Source: Acidobacteriaceae bacterium (GTDB taxonomy: Bacteria > Acidobacteriota > Terriglobia > Terriglobales > Acidobacteriaceae). From it: 47,581 bases of DNA. The first letter of the stretch is position 1, and each line of letters begins with the position of its first letter. The translations under genes and the position numbers were made by a program. This document shows positions 17,245 through 25,642 of the stretch, one piece after another. The notes under the pieces are model-generated. The model did not search any database. It was not told where the DNA came from and was given only the letters and a program-made list of their open reading frames with translations. The stretch spans positions 1 to 47,581 of the forward strand of contig PLBY01000061.1 in NCBI GenBank assembly GCA_003134655.1, written 5' to 3'.

Positions 17245-18342
17245 TCACTGCTTCTGTTCTCCGCCCTGCCCCGGCAGCTTCCGTGTGACAAAGAAGCTCC
17301 AAATTACTTCATTCGCCTTCAGATCCTGGCTCGTCTTGCCAATCGCTTTTTCAGCTTCATACTGCTCTCCACTGGGCCACGTGTTCCCCGCGCCCTTCAC
17401 GCTGTAAAGAACGACCTGCGCGTTCTGTTGGCAGCCGTTGTAGGTGTCGACTTTTGTTTCCATGCCGCCCTTCGCGCTGGGCGAGATTTTGCTCTTCTCC
17501 GGCTTCTCTTCGCAGCGATCGATCTTCGCCCACGCCTTGGCGCTATCTTCCGCCGAGAGCGTCGCTACGTTCAAGTTGTGCTCGGTGCCGCCGCCGTACG
17601 GAACCACCGGGTCGGAAGTGCCGTTGATCATCACCGCTGGCAGCGGACGCGTGGGCAGACAAATCATCGTCTTCGGCATCGCCGCCCCCACTGCTGCAAT
17701 CGCGGCGATCCGGTCGCCCAACGCGCAGCCCATACGCATACTCATGAAGCCGCCTTCTGAAAGCCCCACCGCGTAAATCCGTGACGAGTCCACCGAGAAC
17801 TTTGTTCCGAGCTGATCCAGCATTTGATTGAAGAAGGCAATGTCATCCGCCGGAGGCTTGCGCTCCTGGTTCGGCTGCCGGTTGGGTTCCTGCTGTCCAC
17901 CACCGCCCGGATATCCGCCACCGCCTCTCGGGTATCCTCCGCCTCCCCCTCCCGGATAGCCTCCGCCTGGGTACCCTCCGCCGGAGCGCCCTCGTCGGCC
18001 CGGTCCCATGCCCATCGCTCGCTGCTGTTGAGGGTGGACGCCAACGTTCCATCGCCCGTGCAGCGCGATCGGATACACAGTAATAATGCTGTCTTTGTCC
18101 GCCAGTTCATCGAACCGCGTCAGGCGCTGCATGTCGTCCGCATCCTGATTCATACCATGCAGCAGGATCACCAGCGGATAATGCTGTTGCGCATCGTAGC
18201 CCTTCGGCAAACGGACGATGAAGGTGCGGTCCGCATCGTCGACCGTGACCTTTTCCGTCGTCTGTTGGGCCCAAAGGGCAGTGACACATAGCACCGCAAA
18301 GCAGGCGGCGAGCGCCAGCTTGTAAGAGTTCCCTGATTTCAT
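17245..18342 (-). CDS. Exported PHB-depolymerase/LpqC-type alpha/beta-hydrolase with altered triad
   Basis: A 365-residue exported hydrolase. The signal peptide is residues 1-25 (ending ALWAQ). The core follows the polyhydroxybutyrate-depolymerase/feruloyl-esterase family: oxyanion region VILLHGMNQDADD, nucleophile Ser195 in VGLSEGGFM, acid Asp244 in INGTSDPVVPYGGG. The family's GGGHTWPG motif appears as GAGNTWPSG, so the catalytic His is Asn320. Residues 104-165 form an extra loop rich in Gly, Tyr, Pro and Gln with repeated GGGYP units, between the central strand and the nucleophile helix. Activity is therefore doubtful: a binding protein, another residue acting as base, or a decayed enzyme are all possible. 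It is convergent with the propeller gene. Confidence 0.85.
   Translation of the reverse strand: MKSGNSYKLALAACFAVLCVTALWAQQTTEKVTVDDADRTFIVRLPKGYDAQQHYPLVILLHGMNQDADDMQRLTRFDELADKDSIITVYPIALHGRWNVGVHPQQQRAMGMGPGRRGRSGGGYPGGGYPGGGGGGYPRGGGGYPGGGGQQEPNRQPNQERKPPADDIAFFNQMLDQLGTKFSVDSSRIYAVGLSEGGFMSMRMGCALGDRIAAIAAVGAAMPKTMICLPTRPLPAVMINGTSDPVVPYGGGTEHNLNVATLSAEDSAKAWAKIDRCEEKPEKSKISPSAKGGMETKVDTYNGCQQNAQVVLYSVKGAGNTWPSGEQYEAEKAIGKTSQDLKANEVIWSFFVTRKLPGQGGEQKQ
17896..17982 (-). repeat. In-frame minisatellite coding GGGYP units
   Basis: Imperfect tandem repeats encode residues 121-149 of the esterase, alternating runs of three to six glycines with Tyr-Pro. The DNA is GC-rich and repetitive, and would be prone to copy-number change. 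Confidence 0.75.
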
Positions 18343-18522
18343 CTTTTCTCCAGAAGGGCGACCCGGAAGAATGCCCAGCAGCCAACTTCCCTTAGTTGGA
18401 AGCGTTTACGCCGACAGGAGTTGGCCCGCCGGGGAACTTTCCGGGAGCGCCCTGCGTATCTAATTTTGAAAGCGATTTCAGCTCCGGCACGCGCGCCAAG
18501 CGCAACAGGAAGGAGAACTACC

Positions 18523-18879
18523 ATGGACGGAATCACCGGTCTCGCTGCAGTCATCATGATTTTCGGAATGCCCACAGCCGTACTAGGAATGTACACCTTT
18601 TATCGGGTGCGCAAACTGCGCACGGAAGAACGGCTGGCAGCCATGCAGAGGGGTGTGAGTGTCCCCATGGAGCCCGATCTCACTGAGGCGGCCCACTCCA
18701 GACGCGCAGGCATTCTGCTCATCGCGGGCGCAGTCGGCTACATGATGGCCTTCACCATCATCGCCAGAGTGGAACCCGACGCCCTGATCGCCACCGCGTT
18801 CGGCGCGATCCCCTTCACCCTCGGCCTGGGCTACTTGCTGGACTCCACCCTGATCCGCCGCGAAGCCCGCACGTCGTAA
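18523..18879 (+). CDS. DUF6249-like small membrane protein
   Basis: A 118-residue protein from the ATG at 18523, led by AGGAAGGAG. A membrane segment lies at residues 5-26 (LAAVIMIFGMPTAVLGMYTF), then a basic cytoplasmic stretch RVRKLRTEERLAAMQRGV, then two more membrane segments at about 64-84 and 87-107. The pattern of one helix, a RxxKxxxxxxAMxxG linker and a helical hairpin resembles the DUF6249 family, common in Acidobacteria and related phyla and of unknown role. It is divergent from the esterase gene and convergent with the EVE gene across a shared terminator. Confidence 0.75.
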   Translation: MDGITGLAAVIMIFGMPTAVLGMYTFYRVRKLRTEERLAAMQRGVSVPMEPDLTEAAHSRRAGILLIAGAVGYMMAFTIIARVEPDALIATAFGAIPFTLGLGYLLDSTLIRREARTS

Positions 18880-18928
18880 CCGCGACGCGAGCCGGAGTGG
18901 AGAGAGTCGAAGCGGAACTGAATCGGGT

Positions 18929-18972
18929 GCCCCATTTCTCGCGCACTTTGCGAGAAGTGGGGCTTTTGATTT
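18929..18972. terminator. Bidirectional terminator
   Basis: GCCCCATTTCTCGC (18929-18942) pairs with GCGAGAAGTGGGGC (18950-18963), one mismatch, followed by TTTTGATTT. It lies between two convergent genes. Confidence 0.85.
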
Positions 18973-19352
18973 CAATCCCCCGTCAGAAACTTGAACTGCG
19001 CCTCGTTCAAAGGCACAACGCTAAGCCTTCCCTGCCGCACCAGCGGCGATTCCGCAAACAGCTTGTTCGCCTTCGCCTCCGCCAGCGTCACCGGCTTAGC
19101 GTTGGCCCTGCCGACCTTGATCTTCACCTGCGGGTTCTTCAGATCCGACGCGTCCACCGACACGACCGTCGCTGTCCCCACCGCGCTCTTCTCATCTCCG
19201 GTGTGGTAAATCACCAGGCGTTCGCCCGGCTTCATCCCACGCATATTCTTCAGCGCCACGGGATTCGACACTCCATCCCATGTGGTCGTCTTCTCCCGCT
19301 GCAAATCGGCGAACGAATATGTAGATGGTTCCGTCTTCAGTAAGTAATCCAT
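18972..19352 (-). CDS. EVE domain-containing protein
   Basis: A 126-residue protein consisting of one EVE domain, a fold related to PUA and YTH domains that binds modified nucleotides in nucleic acids; bacterial members are similar to human thymocyte nuclear protein 1. Family motifs are YLLKTEPSTYSFADL at the N-terminus, TWDGVSNPVALKNMRGMKPG, the strand RLVIYHTGDEKSAVGTATV, and the late LNEAQFKFL. The ATG at 19352 is preferred; a TTG at 19364 adds only four residues. EVE genes often occur next to restriction systems, but no such genes are here, so a housekeeping role is equally possible. It follows the large membrane protein by 29 bp on the same strand. Confidence 0.9.
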   Translation of the reverse strand: MDYLLKTEPSTYSFADLQREKTTTWDGVSNPVALKNMRGMKPGERLVIYHTGDEKSAVGTATVVSVDASDLKNPQVKIKVGRANAKPVTLAEAKANKLFAESPLVRQGRLSVVPLNEAQFKFLTGD

Positions 19353-19381
19353 GTGTGTCCCCAATCGTGAGAAATTGACTT

Positions 19382-21205
19382 TTACTGGAACTTGAACTTC
19401 TTCGCGAACACCAACCCTTCCCCACAGTGAAATTTTCCAATATCCACCAGTCGCTGATCAAACCGCCGCGCCATCGCACCTTCGCCTCTCAGTTCGGCAT
19501 ACCACATGGCGTCAAAATAGGCTGAGCAGCGCTCGTCCTGAGACTTACTGAAATTCACCGCCGAACTGAAGCCGCCTTCATCCAGCGCCCCTGCGATGAA
19601 TTGAATCACGGCCTTCGTAGTCGCGGAATCCTCATCCAGTCGGCTGAGCGCGTCCTGCAGAATGTTGTCGTCTCGGTGGCCCTGGCTCAACTGAAACAAA
19701 AACTCTTCCACTTCGAGGTCCGCGCGTTGGCACACGTTCCCATGGCCCCCAGAGACTTCCATCTGATCCAGTAGTCCGTCCGCCTTTTTGGTCCATTCCA
19801 GTTCGTCGTCTCCGGGACGACGCACGCCGGTAAAGTAGTTGATCTCCGCAATGTCCATCGCCGAAAACGCTCCTGCGCACTGGAACTTGATCCCGGTGTT
19901 GTACACAGTCTGGTGCAGAGTGAGCGCCTCGTTCACATCCACTCTCTGCCCGCCGTTGCCTGTGACCCGCGCGCTCGCCACGATGTTGATGCATCCGGCG
20001 TGTCCATCCGCCGCGCACTTCTCCCAATATGAGTAAGCCACCGCCTCGTCGTGCAATTGATTCCGCGCCACCGAACCCGCCCAATACTCCGCATTAGTCC
20101 GGCTCACTTCCGGCACATAGGTGAGGACCTTACCCGCGCCGATGATTTTATCGAGATCTGCCCGGGCCGTGCGCGCACCCGACTCGTCCATTGCTTCACC
20201 GTTACGGTCATGCACCGAGTTGATCATGGCAAGCGCCACAGCCCTGTAGTAGTGCGCCACCGTGGCGTCGGAGGCCTCGACCTTCCGCGTGTTTAGCGTC
20301 GCACTCAGCATGCGCACGTCCTGCTTCAAATTCGCTATTTCGTCTTTTCCACGTTCCGGCTTCCGTTGCACACGCTGCACGTCTTGCACCGCAGTCGGGA
20401 AATCCACCGCGGGAACCGGAGTATCGTTGCGCACCTGCTGCGGAACCGATCTGCTTACCCCTCGCTCTACCTCAGTGCCGCTCTTCAGCGTGAAAACCGG
20501 TTGACGTTTTCCAGAACGCGTGAATCCCAGCACTAACCCAATCACCACGAACACGGCAAACCCCACGGGAAGCAGACACGCCAAAACCACGGGCACCTGC
20601 ACTGGCAAACGCGAGGCGGGCGCGGCATCTGGAACTGGCTGCGGTGCATCCTGCGCCATCGCCGCCTTCAGTTTGCGGTGCGCAATGCGGTATGCATCGC
20701 CGGCTACGAGCAACTGCACGACGATGAGCGCCAGCCCAATCGATATGCCCCAAAACCCAGTCGATGGAATAGCGAACCGAGCCACTTGCATCGCGACGAA
20801 AAGAGTGAGCCCCTTAGTTTGCTCCCCCAAGTAGAAATATCCGAAGCCCGCAGTCAGCAGATTCAACGTGACGGCCACGCGCGGATTCTGCTCGTCGACC
20901 AGATCATCTTGTCCCTTGTTGATCTCGATCGCGGTGAAATAGGCGTCGAGAAAAGAGAAGATCCACAGCACCAGCATCACAAACAATGCTTCGCCCACCA
21001 GTGCCGGCGACGGGTGTGCAATGCAGAAGATCAGTCCCAGCAGCCAGAAAGCGAGCGTCATTCCCCCGCGCCTGTTCTTGCCGCAGTAAAACTGTCCTGC
21101 GCCCGGGACCAACAGCGAGAGTAAGAACGCCACCCCAGCGCTCTTATGCCGCGGCACGGGGACGAACGCCCCAATCGGCTGATTGAGATTCAGGCCTAGG
21201 GACAC
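19382..21205 (-). CDS. Large multi-domain membrane protein with duplicated TM2-like units
   Basis: A 607-residue protein from a GTG at 21205; no in-frame ATG precedes residue 49. The first 180 residues hold two similar hydrophobic units: LLSLLVPGAGQFYCGKNRRGG (residues 29-49 approx.) and LNLLTAGFGYFYLGEQTKG, each followed by a membrane segment. The G-x-G-x-F-Y-x-G core resembles TM2/DUF5683-type hairpins. A further single helix is near residues 208-232 (VVLACLLPVGFAVFVVIGLV). The rest is a helical region with about seven cysteines and SEL1-like spacing (AYSYWEKCAADGHAGC), probably extracytoplasmic. No enzyme motif is recognised. It is followed by the EVE gene in the same direction. Function is unknown. 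Confidence 0.78.
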   Translation of the reverse strand: MSLGLNLNQPIGAFVPVPRHKSAGVAFLLSLLVPGAGQFYCGKNRRGGMTLAFWLLGLIFCIAHPSPALVGEALFVMLVLWIFSFLDAYFTAIEINKGQDDLVDEQNPRVAVTLNLLTAGFGYFYLGEQTKGLTLFVAMQVARFAIPSTGFWGISIGLALIVVQLLVAGDAYRIAHRKLKAAMAQDAPQPVPDAAPASRLPVQVPVVLACLLPVGFAVFVVIGLVLGFTRSGKRQPVFTLKSGTEVERGVSRSVPQQVRNDTPVPAVDFPTAVQDVQRVQRKPERGKDEIANLKQDVRMLSATLNTRKVEASDATVAHYYRAVALAMINSVHDRNGEAMDESGARTARADLDKIIGAGKVLTYVPEVSRTNAEYWAGSVARNQLHDEAVAYSYWEKCAADGHAGCINIVASARVTGNGGQRVDVNEALTLHQTVYNTGIKFQCAGAFSAMDIAEINYFTGVRRPGDDELEWTKKADGLLDQMEVSGGHGNVCQRADLEVEEFLFQLSQGHRDDNILQDALSRLDEDSATTKAVIQFIAGALDEGGFSSAVNFSKSQDERCSAYFDAMWYAELRGEGAMARRFDQRLVDIGKFHCGEGLVFAKKFKFQ

Positions 21206-21276
21206 GGACGTTTCTTCATCGGCGACGCCAAGTCATTGTCCTTGCGACCGCTCGGACAACCCGAGCGGCGCAGTTT

Positions 21277-21735
21277 CTAATTCGGCTTCTTCTCGGGATC
21301 CGGTGGTGGCGGGGCCGGCTTCGGCGGCGCGTTCGGATCCTTCGCGCGATCGTCGTACACCGAGAATTGACCCTGCGGCCGCTTCAGCTTAATCGTGATC
21401 TCCATCTTTGGCTTCTCGACGTCGTAGTCCTCCCCAAACGTCTGAAATCCCGATGCCAGTACCTGCACCCGTAGCATGCCAAGTGGGGCGCCATCAAAGT
21501 TCGCCTTTCCATCCATGTCGGTCTTCAACTCCATGCCCCCGCGGCTCTGTTTGCCCTTCGGATTCACCGGATGCATGATCACAGCGGCATTGCGCACCGG
21601 CTTCCCGTTGTCATCCTTTACCACGAGGAAATACAGCCATGCCGTTGGTTCTTCGTCCTTGTCCTTCTGCCCCAAAGCCGTGCCCGCCAGCGCGAGCATT
21701 GCCAGCACTACCCCGGTAACAAAGATCTTCTTCAT
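21277..21735 (-). CDS. Exported carboxypeptidase-regulatory-like protein
   Basis: A 152-residue exported protein. The ATG at 21735 opens the signal peptide MKKIFVTGVVLAMLALAGTA; an ATG three codons earlier is equally possible. Residues 30-115 form a regulatory-like beta-sandwich: WLYFLVVKDDNGKPVRNAAV, LKTDMDGKANFDGAPLGMLRV, then VLASGFQTFGEDYDVEKP. The C-terminus is a Pro/Lys-rich tail (PPKPAPPPPDPEKKP) that may span the cell wall or bind partners. This is the second protein of this fold in the window (see 1168-1581). It is divergent from thiO. The function is unknown. Confidence 0.78.
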   Translation of the reverse strand: MKKIFVTGVVLAMLALAGTALGQKDKDEEPTAWLYFLVVKDDNGKPVRNAAVIMHPVNPKGKQSRGGMELKTDMDGKANFDGAPLGMLRVQVLASGFQTFGEDYDVEKPKMEITIKLKRPQGQFSVYDDRAKDPNAPPKPAPPPPDPEKKPN

Positions 21736-21810
21736 GTTCGTCATTCTATGCAGCCGCGCGTTCCCTGTCATCTTCGTTCCAATCCTCCACCCCACGCCCG
21801 GCGGCTCTTT

Positions 21811-21816
21811 TACAAT
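21811..21816 (+). promoter_or_regulatory. -10-like hexamer at thiO start
   Basis: TACAAT ends 6 nt before the GTG start at 21823. Transcription would begin at or very close to the start codon. Confidence 0.45.
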
Positions 21817-21822
21817 GGCGAG

Positions 21823-22893
21823 GTGAAGACTTGGGACGTAATCATCATCGGCGGAGGCATCATCGGCCTCTCGCTCTCGATCGCGCTCCGGAAGCGCGGG
21901 GCCTCCGTCTTGGTGGTCGAGCGCGGAGAACCCGGCCGCGAAGCCTCCCACGCCGCGGGAGGAATGCTGGTCGACTGTCCGCTAGAAACGCCGGCCGCGC
22001 TCCGGTCACTCGCCAGGGCCAGCGCCCGCCTGTATCCGGAATTCGCGAACGAACTGGAAGTTGAGTCGGGGATGAAAGTTGACCTGCGGGACTTCGGGAC
22101 CATTCTTCTTCCATCTGCCGAACATATTCAGCATCCCGCACTCAGGACTTCATCTCTCCTTCCGGTCCACCTGACCGAGGCGGAACCCGCGCTCGCAGAG
22201 GCTGGGTTTCCGCTTCGCCCAGCGTTCTATCTGAAAGAGCGCAGTGTCGATCCGCGAGCCCTCACAGGCGCCGCGTGGAAGACCGCCAAGAATCGAGGCG
22301 TGGACTTCTCCTCCGGCGACGAAGTCACAGCCGTCACTGTAACGGACGGACGGGCAACAGGCGTCGGCACCGTCAAGACCGCATTTCACGCCGCCAAGGT
22401 CGTCAACTGTGCCGGAGCATGGTCCGGCCGGATTGCTCCCCACGCTTTTCCCGCGCGTCCTGTCAAAGGACAAATGCTCTGCCTCGTGATGCCCTCCCGC
22501 ACGCTGCTCAAGCATGTAGTGCGATCTCCGGAGGTCTATCTCATCCCTCGCAGTGACGGACGTCTCCTCGTCGGCGCCACCGTCGAAGAAGCCGGATTCG
22601 ACAAGCGCACCGACCTCGCCACAATCCAGCATCTGCATCACGCAGCCCTCGCGCTCGTCCCGGAATTGTGCAATGCCCGAATCCTCGAAGACTGGGCCGG
22701 CCTGCGCCCCGGAACTCCCGACGCGCTCCCCATCCTCGGCGAGACCCAAACGGCCGGCTACTACGTCGCCACCGGCCACTTCCGCGACGGCATCCTCCTG
22801 GCCCCCATCACGGCCGAAGTTATGGCAGCCGTTATCGAAGGACGCAAGCCAGAGTTCGACCTGGCCCCGTTCTCGCCATCAAGGTTCGACTGA
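21823..22893 (+). CDS. thiO: Glycine oxidase (thiamine biosynthesis)
   Basis: A 356-residue FAD-dependent oxidase that oxidises glycine to iminoglycine (dehydroglycine) for the thiazole part of thiamine. It starts at a GTG: the Rossmann loop VIIIGGGIIGLSLSIALRKRG is at residues 6-26, followed by VVERGEPGREASHAAGGML, the FAD-binding E-R and GGML motifs. Later motifs are NCAGAWSG, PVKGQMLCL, YLIPRSDGRLLVGATVE and the C-terminal WAGLRPGTPDALPILGET with TGHFRDGILLAP. All family blocks are present. No other thi gene or TPP riboswitch is near. It might instead oxidise a different small amine, since DAO-family specificity is hard to read, but ThiO is the best match. Confidence 0.9.
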   Translation: MKTWDVIIIGGGIIGLSLSIALRKRGASVLVVERGEPGREASHAAGGMLVDCPLETPAALRSLARASARLYPEFANELEVESGMKVDLRDFGTILLPSAEHIQHPALRTSSLLPVHLTEAEPALAEAGFPLRPAFYLKERSVDPRALTGAAWKTAKNRGVDFSSGDEVTAVTVTDGRATGVGTVKTAFHAAKVVNCAGAWSGRIAPHAFPARPVKGQMLCLVMPSRTLLKHVVRSPEVYLIPRSDGRLLVGATVEEAGFDKRTDLATIQHLHHAALALVPELCNARILEDWAGLRPGTPDALPILGETQTAGYYVATGHFRDGILLAPITAEVMAAVIEGRKPEFDLAPFSPSRFD

Positions 22894-22998
22894 AACCCGT
22901 GGGCCCCATTTCGCCGCAAGTCAGGCGGAACTTTTGTGGAGTGTTATGCGTTCCTCCACTACGCCGGGTCACCGGGTTGTAGTCGCAGCGGAGGACTC

Positions 22999-23880
22999 TT
23001 GAATCTCAGCATCGAAAATGTCAGCAAGCGTTATGGCGGCGGAAACTGGGCGCTGCGCAACTTCACCTTGCAGTTAGGTCCAGGCGTGCTCGGATTACTC
23101 GGCCCCAACGGCGCTGGCAAGACTACTCTCATGAGCATCCTCGCCACGATCACGCGCGCGACGGAAGGCCGGGTCATGTGGAACGGCACCGATCTCGCCA
23201 CAGATCCGGATGCTCTGCGCTCGACTCTCGGCTACCTCCCACAGGATTTCGGCGTCTACCCCAACCTGAACGCGGTCGAATTTCTCGAGTACCTCGCCGC
23301 CGTCAAAGGTCTCGACGCCGCAGCTTCCCGGAAGCGCATCGACGAACTTCTCAACCTTGTGAACCTCACCGACGTCCGCAAGCGTCCGCTAGGCGGCTAT
23401 TCTGGAGGAATGAAGCAGCGCGTCGGAATCGCCCAGGCCTTGCTCAACGATCCGCAACTGCTGATTGTGGACGAACCGACTGCCGGACTCGACCCGGAGG
23501 AACGAGTGCGCTTCCGCAATCTCTTATCGGAACTCTCCGGCGAACGCATCATCATTCTGTCCACCCACATTGTTTCCGACGTGGAAGCGACGGCCACTGA
23601 CATCGCGCTCATCTCGCAAGGCGCGCTCGTGGCGCACGCGTCGCCAGAATTGTTGCTGCAGCGGGTCGACGGCCGGGTTTGGGAGTGGGTGCTGCCCAGC
23701 GGCGAACTCAACGCCGCGCGCCAGCGATATCTGGTCAGCAACACCGCCCGCCGTAGCGATGGAGTCCATGCTCGCGTGCTCGGTGACTCGCCTCCCACCG
23801 GCGCTCAGCCTGTTACGCCCAATCTCGAAGACGCCTACCTCTATTGCCTCTCGCAACACCGTGCCGGAGTTGCAGCATGA
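22999..23880 (+). CDS. ABC transporter ATP-binding protein
   Basis: A 293-residue ATPase of an ABC-2 type exporter. The start is a TTG at 22999 with GGAGGA only 3 nt before it. Motifs are Walker A GPNGAGKTTLMS, Q-loop LPQDFGVYPNLN, signature GYSGGMKQRVGIAQALL, Walker B LLIVDEPTAGLDPEE and the H-loop STHIVSDVE. The pattern fits the CcmA/NatA subgroup. The C-terminal 70 residues are extra and probably contact the permease. Its stop overlaps the ATG of the permease gene (ATGA), so the two are translationally coupled. The cargo is unknown. Confidence 0.93.
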   Translation: MNLSIENVSKRYGGGNWALRNFTLQLGPGVLGLLGPNGAGKTTLMSILATITRATEGRVMWNGTDLATDPDALRSTLGYLPQDFGVYPNLNAVEFLEYLAAVKGLDAAASRKRIDELLNLVNLTDVRKRPLGGYSGGMKQRVGIAQALLNDPQLLIVDEPTAGLDPEERVRFRNLLSELSGERIIILSTHIVSDVEATATDIALISQGALVAHASPELLLQRVDGRVWEWVLPSGELNAARQRYLVSNTARRSDGVHARVLGDSPPTGAQPVTPNLEDAYLYCLSQHRAGVAA

Positions 23881-25466
23881 ACGCCCCGCGCGTGCTTTAC
23901 CACATGGTCCGCGCCGATTTTCTGGAGCGCGTTCGCCGCTACAGTTTCCTGGTCACCTTGGCCGCGGCCTTGTATCTCGCCTACGCCGTCGCTGCCGAAA
24001 AGGTCTGGATGGTGGTCGGTCAAGGCTACCGCGGTGTATACAACTCCGCGTGGATCGGCGCTCTCATGACCGTGTGTTGCTCCACGTTTCTGTCACTGGC
24101 CGGCTTCTACATCGTGAAGAATTCTGTGCAGCGCGACACCGACACGCGCGTCGGGCAGATCCTCGCTACCACCCCCATGCGCAAGGACTTCTACACGTTC
24201 GCGAAAACCCTCAGCAATTTCGCGGTCCTCGCCTGCATGGTCATGATCCTCATGCTGGCTGCCTTGACCATGCAATGGATCCGTGCCGAGGCCCATTCCT
24301 TCTCTCTCTGGAAACTCTGGTCGCCGTTCATTTTTCTTGCGCTGCCAGCCATGCTTCTGACAGCCAGCGTCGCGGTGCTCTTCGAAACGCTCCCTGTGCT
24401 TCGTGGTGGCGTGGGGAACGTCGTGTATTTTTTCGCGTGGACCGCTGCGATCGCCCTGGGAGCTACCGGCGTCGACGATCCCACGGGCTTGCAACTCCTG
24501 TACCGCAGCACGCGAACTGCCCTACATGCACTCGATCCCGGCGGTCCTGAAAATTTCAATTTCAGCTTGACCATTGGCGGCGAACGCGCGGTCCGGACCT
24601 TTCCTTGGAATGGAATCGACTGGACGTTCAACGTGATGCTGGTCCGCCTGCTCTGGGTCGGCGCCGCCGCCGGCCTTGCGCTGCTAGCATCTGTCTTCTT
24701 TCACCGCTTCGATCCCGCCCGATCCTGGCGCAAGCCGCGGACCCAAGCAGCGAACAACGTCCTCGATTTCTCATCAGAAGACCGCGCTGTCTCCGTTCCT
24801 GCGCCAGTCTCGATGACCGCCGCTCATCTCACGCCCCTGGTCCGCACTTCACTCCCCAACTCAGCGAATTCGCGCTTTCCGCAGTTAGTAATGTCTGAAC
24901 TCCGGCTGATGCTCAAAGGCCAGCGCTGGTGGTGGTACGCAGGCGCCGCGGGAGTGCTCGTCGGTCAACTCGTCTCTCCCGAACGCGACGTGCGCGCAGG
25001 ATTCCTGCTTGCCGCCTGGATCTGGCCTGTCCTGCTCTGGTCCCAGATGGGCTGTCGTGAAGCCCGTCATGCCACCAGCGCCCTGCTCTTCTCCTCCGAG
25101 CGCAGCCTTTCGCGTCAGCTTCCGGCTCTCTGGACAGCGGGCTGCCTCGTCGCCCTGCTCACCGGTAGCGGAGTCGGTACTCGTCTCTTGCTGGGCGCGG
25201 ATTGGCACGGCCTCGCCGCTTGGTTCGCCGGAGCATTGTTCATCCCCAGCTTGGCCCTCGCACTCGGCATCTGGAGTGGGAGCAGTAAGGCCTTCGAAGC
25301 GATCTACACCGTGTGGTGGTATATCGGCCCCGCTCACCAGATTCCCGGGCTCGACTTCATGGGCACAACTCCTGCCTCAAGTTCTCCCGGCGTTTATGCG
25401 CTGGCTACAGCGGCGTTGCTGGCGGCCGCCTACTGGCGCCGTCGCCAGAGCTTGGGCTACGTTTGA
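23877..25466 (+). CDS. ABC-2 type transporter permease
   Basis: A 529-residue membrane protein translated from an ATG overlapping the ATPase stop. Two halves of helical bundles are visible. The first half has segments at about 22-42, 60-80, 108-128 and 152-172, and the Arg/Asp-rich DTRVGQILATTPMRKDFYT cytoplasmic loop, typical of ABC-2 exporter permeases. The second half has helices at about 360-500, including GCREARHATSALLFSSERSL, a similar loop. Such a duplicated permease usually works as a half of a dimer. Neighbours give no hint of substrate. A G/T-rich end repeat follows the stop. Confidence 0.85.
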   Translation: MNAPRVLYHMVRADFLERVRRYSFLVTLAAALYLAYAVAAEKVWMVVGQGYRGVYNSAWIGALMTVCCSTFLSLAGFYIVKNSVQRDTDTRVGQILATTPMRKDFYTFAKTLSNFAVLACMVMILMLAALTMQWIRAEAHSFSLWKLWSPFIFLALPAMLLTASVAVLFETLPVLRGGVGNVVYFFAWTAAIALGATGVDDPTGLQLLYRSTRTALHALDPGGPENFNFSLTIGGERAVRTFPWNGIDWTFNVMLVRLLWVGAAAGLALLASVFFHRFDPARSWRKPRTQAANNVLDFSSEDRAVSVPAPVSMTAAHLTPLVRTSLPNSANSRFPQLVMSELRLMLKGQRWWWYAGAAGVLVGQLVSPERDVRAGFLLAAWIWPVLLWSQMGCREARHATSALLFSSERSLSRQLPALWTAGCLVALLTGSGVGTRLLLGADWHGLAAWFAGALFIPSLALALGIWSGSSKAFEAIYTVWWYIGPAHQIPGLDFMGTTPASSSPGVYALATAALLAAAYWRRRQSLGYV

Positions 25467-25469
25467 GGT

Positions 25470-25504
25470 TTTCCTTCGTGTACCTTCGTGTCCTTTGTGG
25501 TTAG
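25470..25504 (+). repeat. Dispersed G/T-rich end repeat, copy 3
   Basis: TTTCCTTCGTGTACCTTCGTG and TCCTTTGTGGTTAG directly after the permease stop; same family as 6571-6606. Confidence 0.75.
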
Positions 25505-25642
25505 GGGGTTGGACCGCCGAAGCACACCCGCTGCCTTCGCGCTATACTGTTTCGTTTGCTCGGACTCTCGATCCGCTATCTCGCATTGTCTGCCGAGATC
25601 GTCCGCCGCGATTGTCTGCCGAGATCACAGAAAGGACTCACC

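Noticed and set aside
18972..19352. EVE gene as part of a defence island
   Set aside because: EVE domains often sit beside restriction genes, but no nuclease, methylase or helicase gene is near.
21823..22893. TPP riboswitch before thiO
   Set aside because: The CTGAGA and ACC-TGA-type consensus blocks were looked for in the 88-bp gap and not seen.
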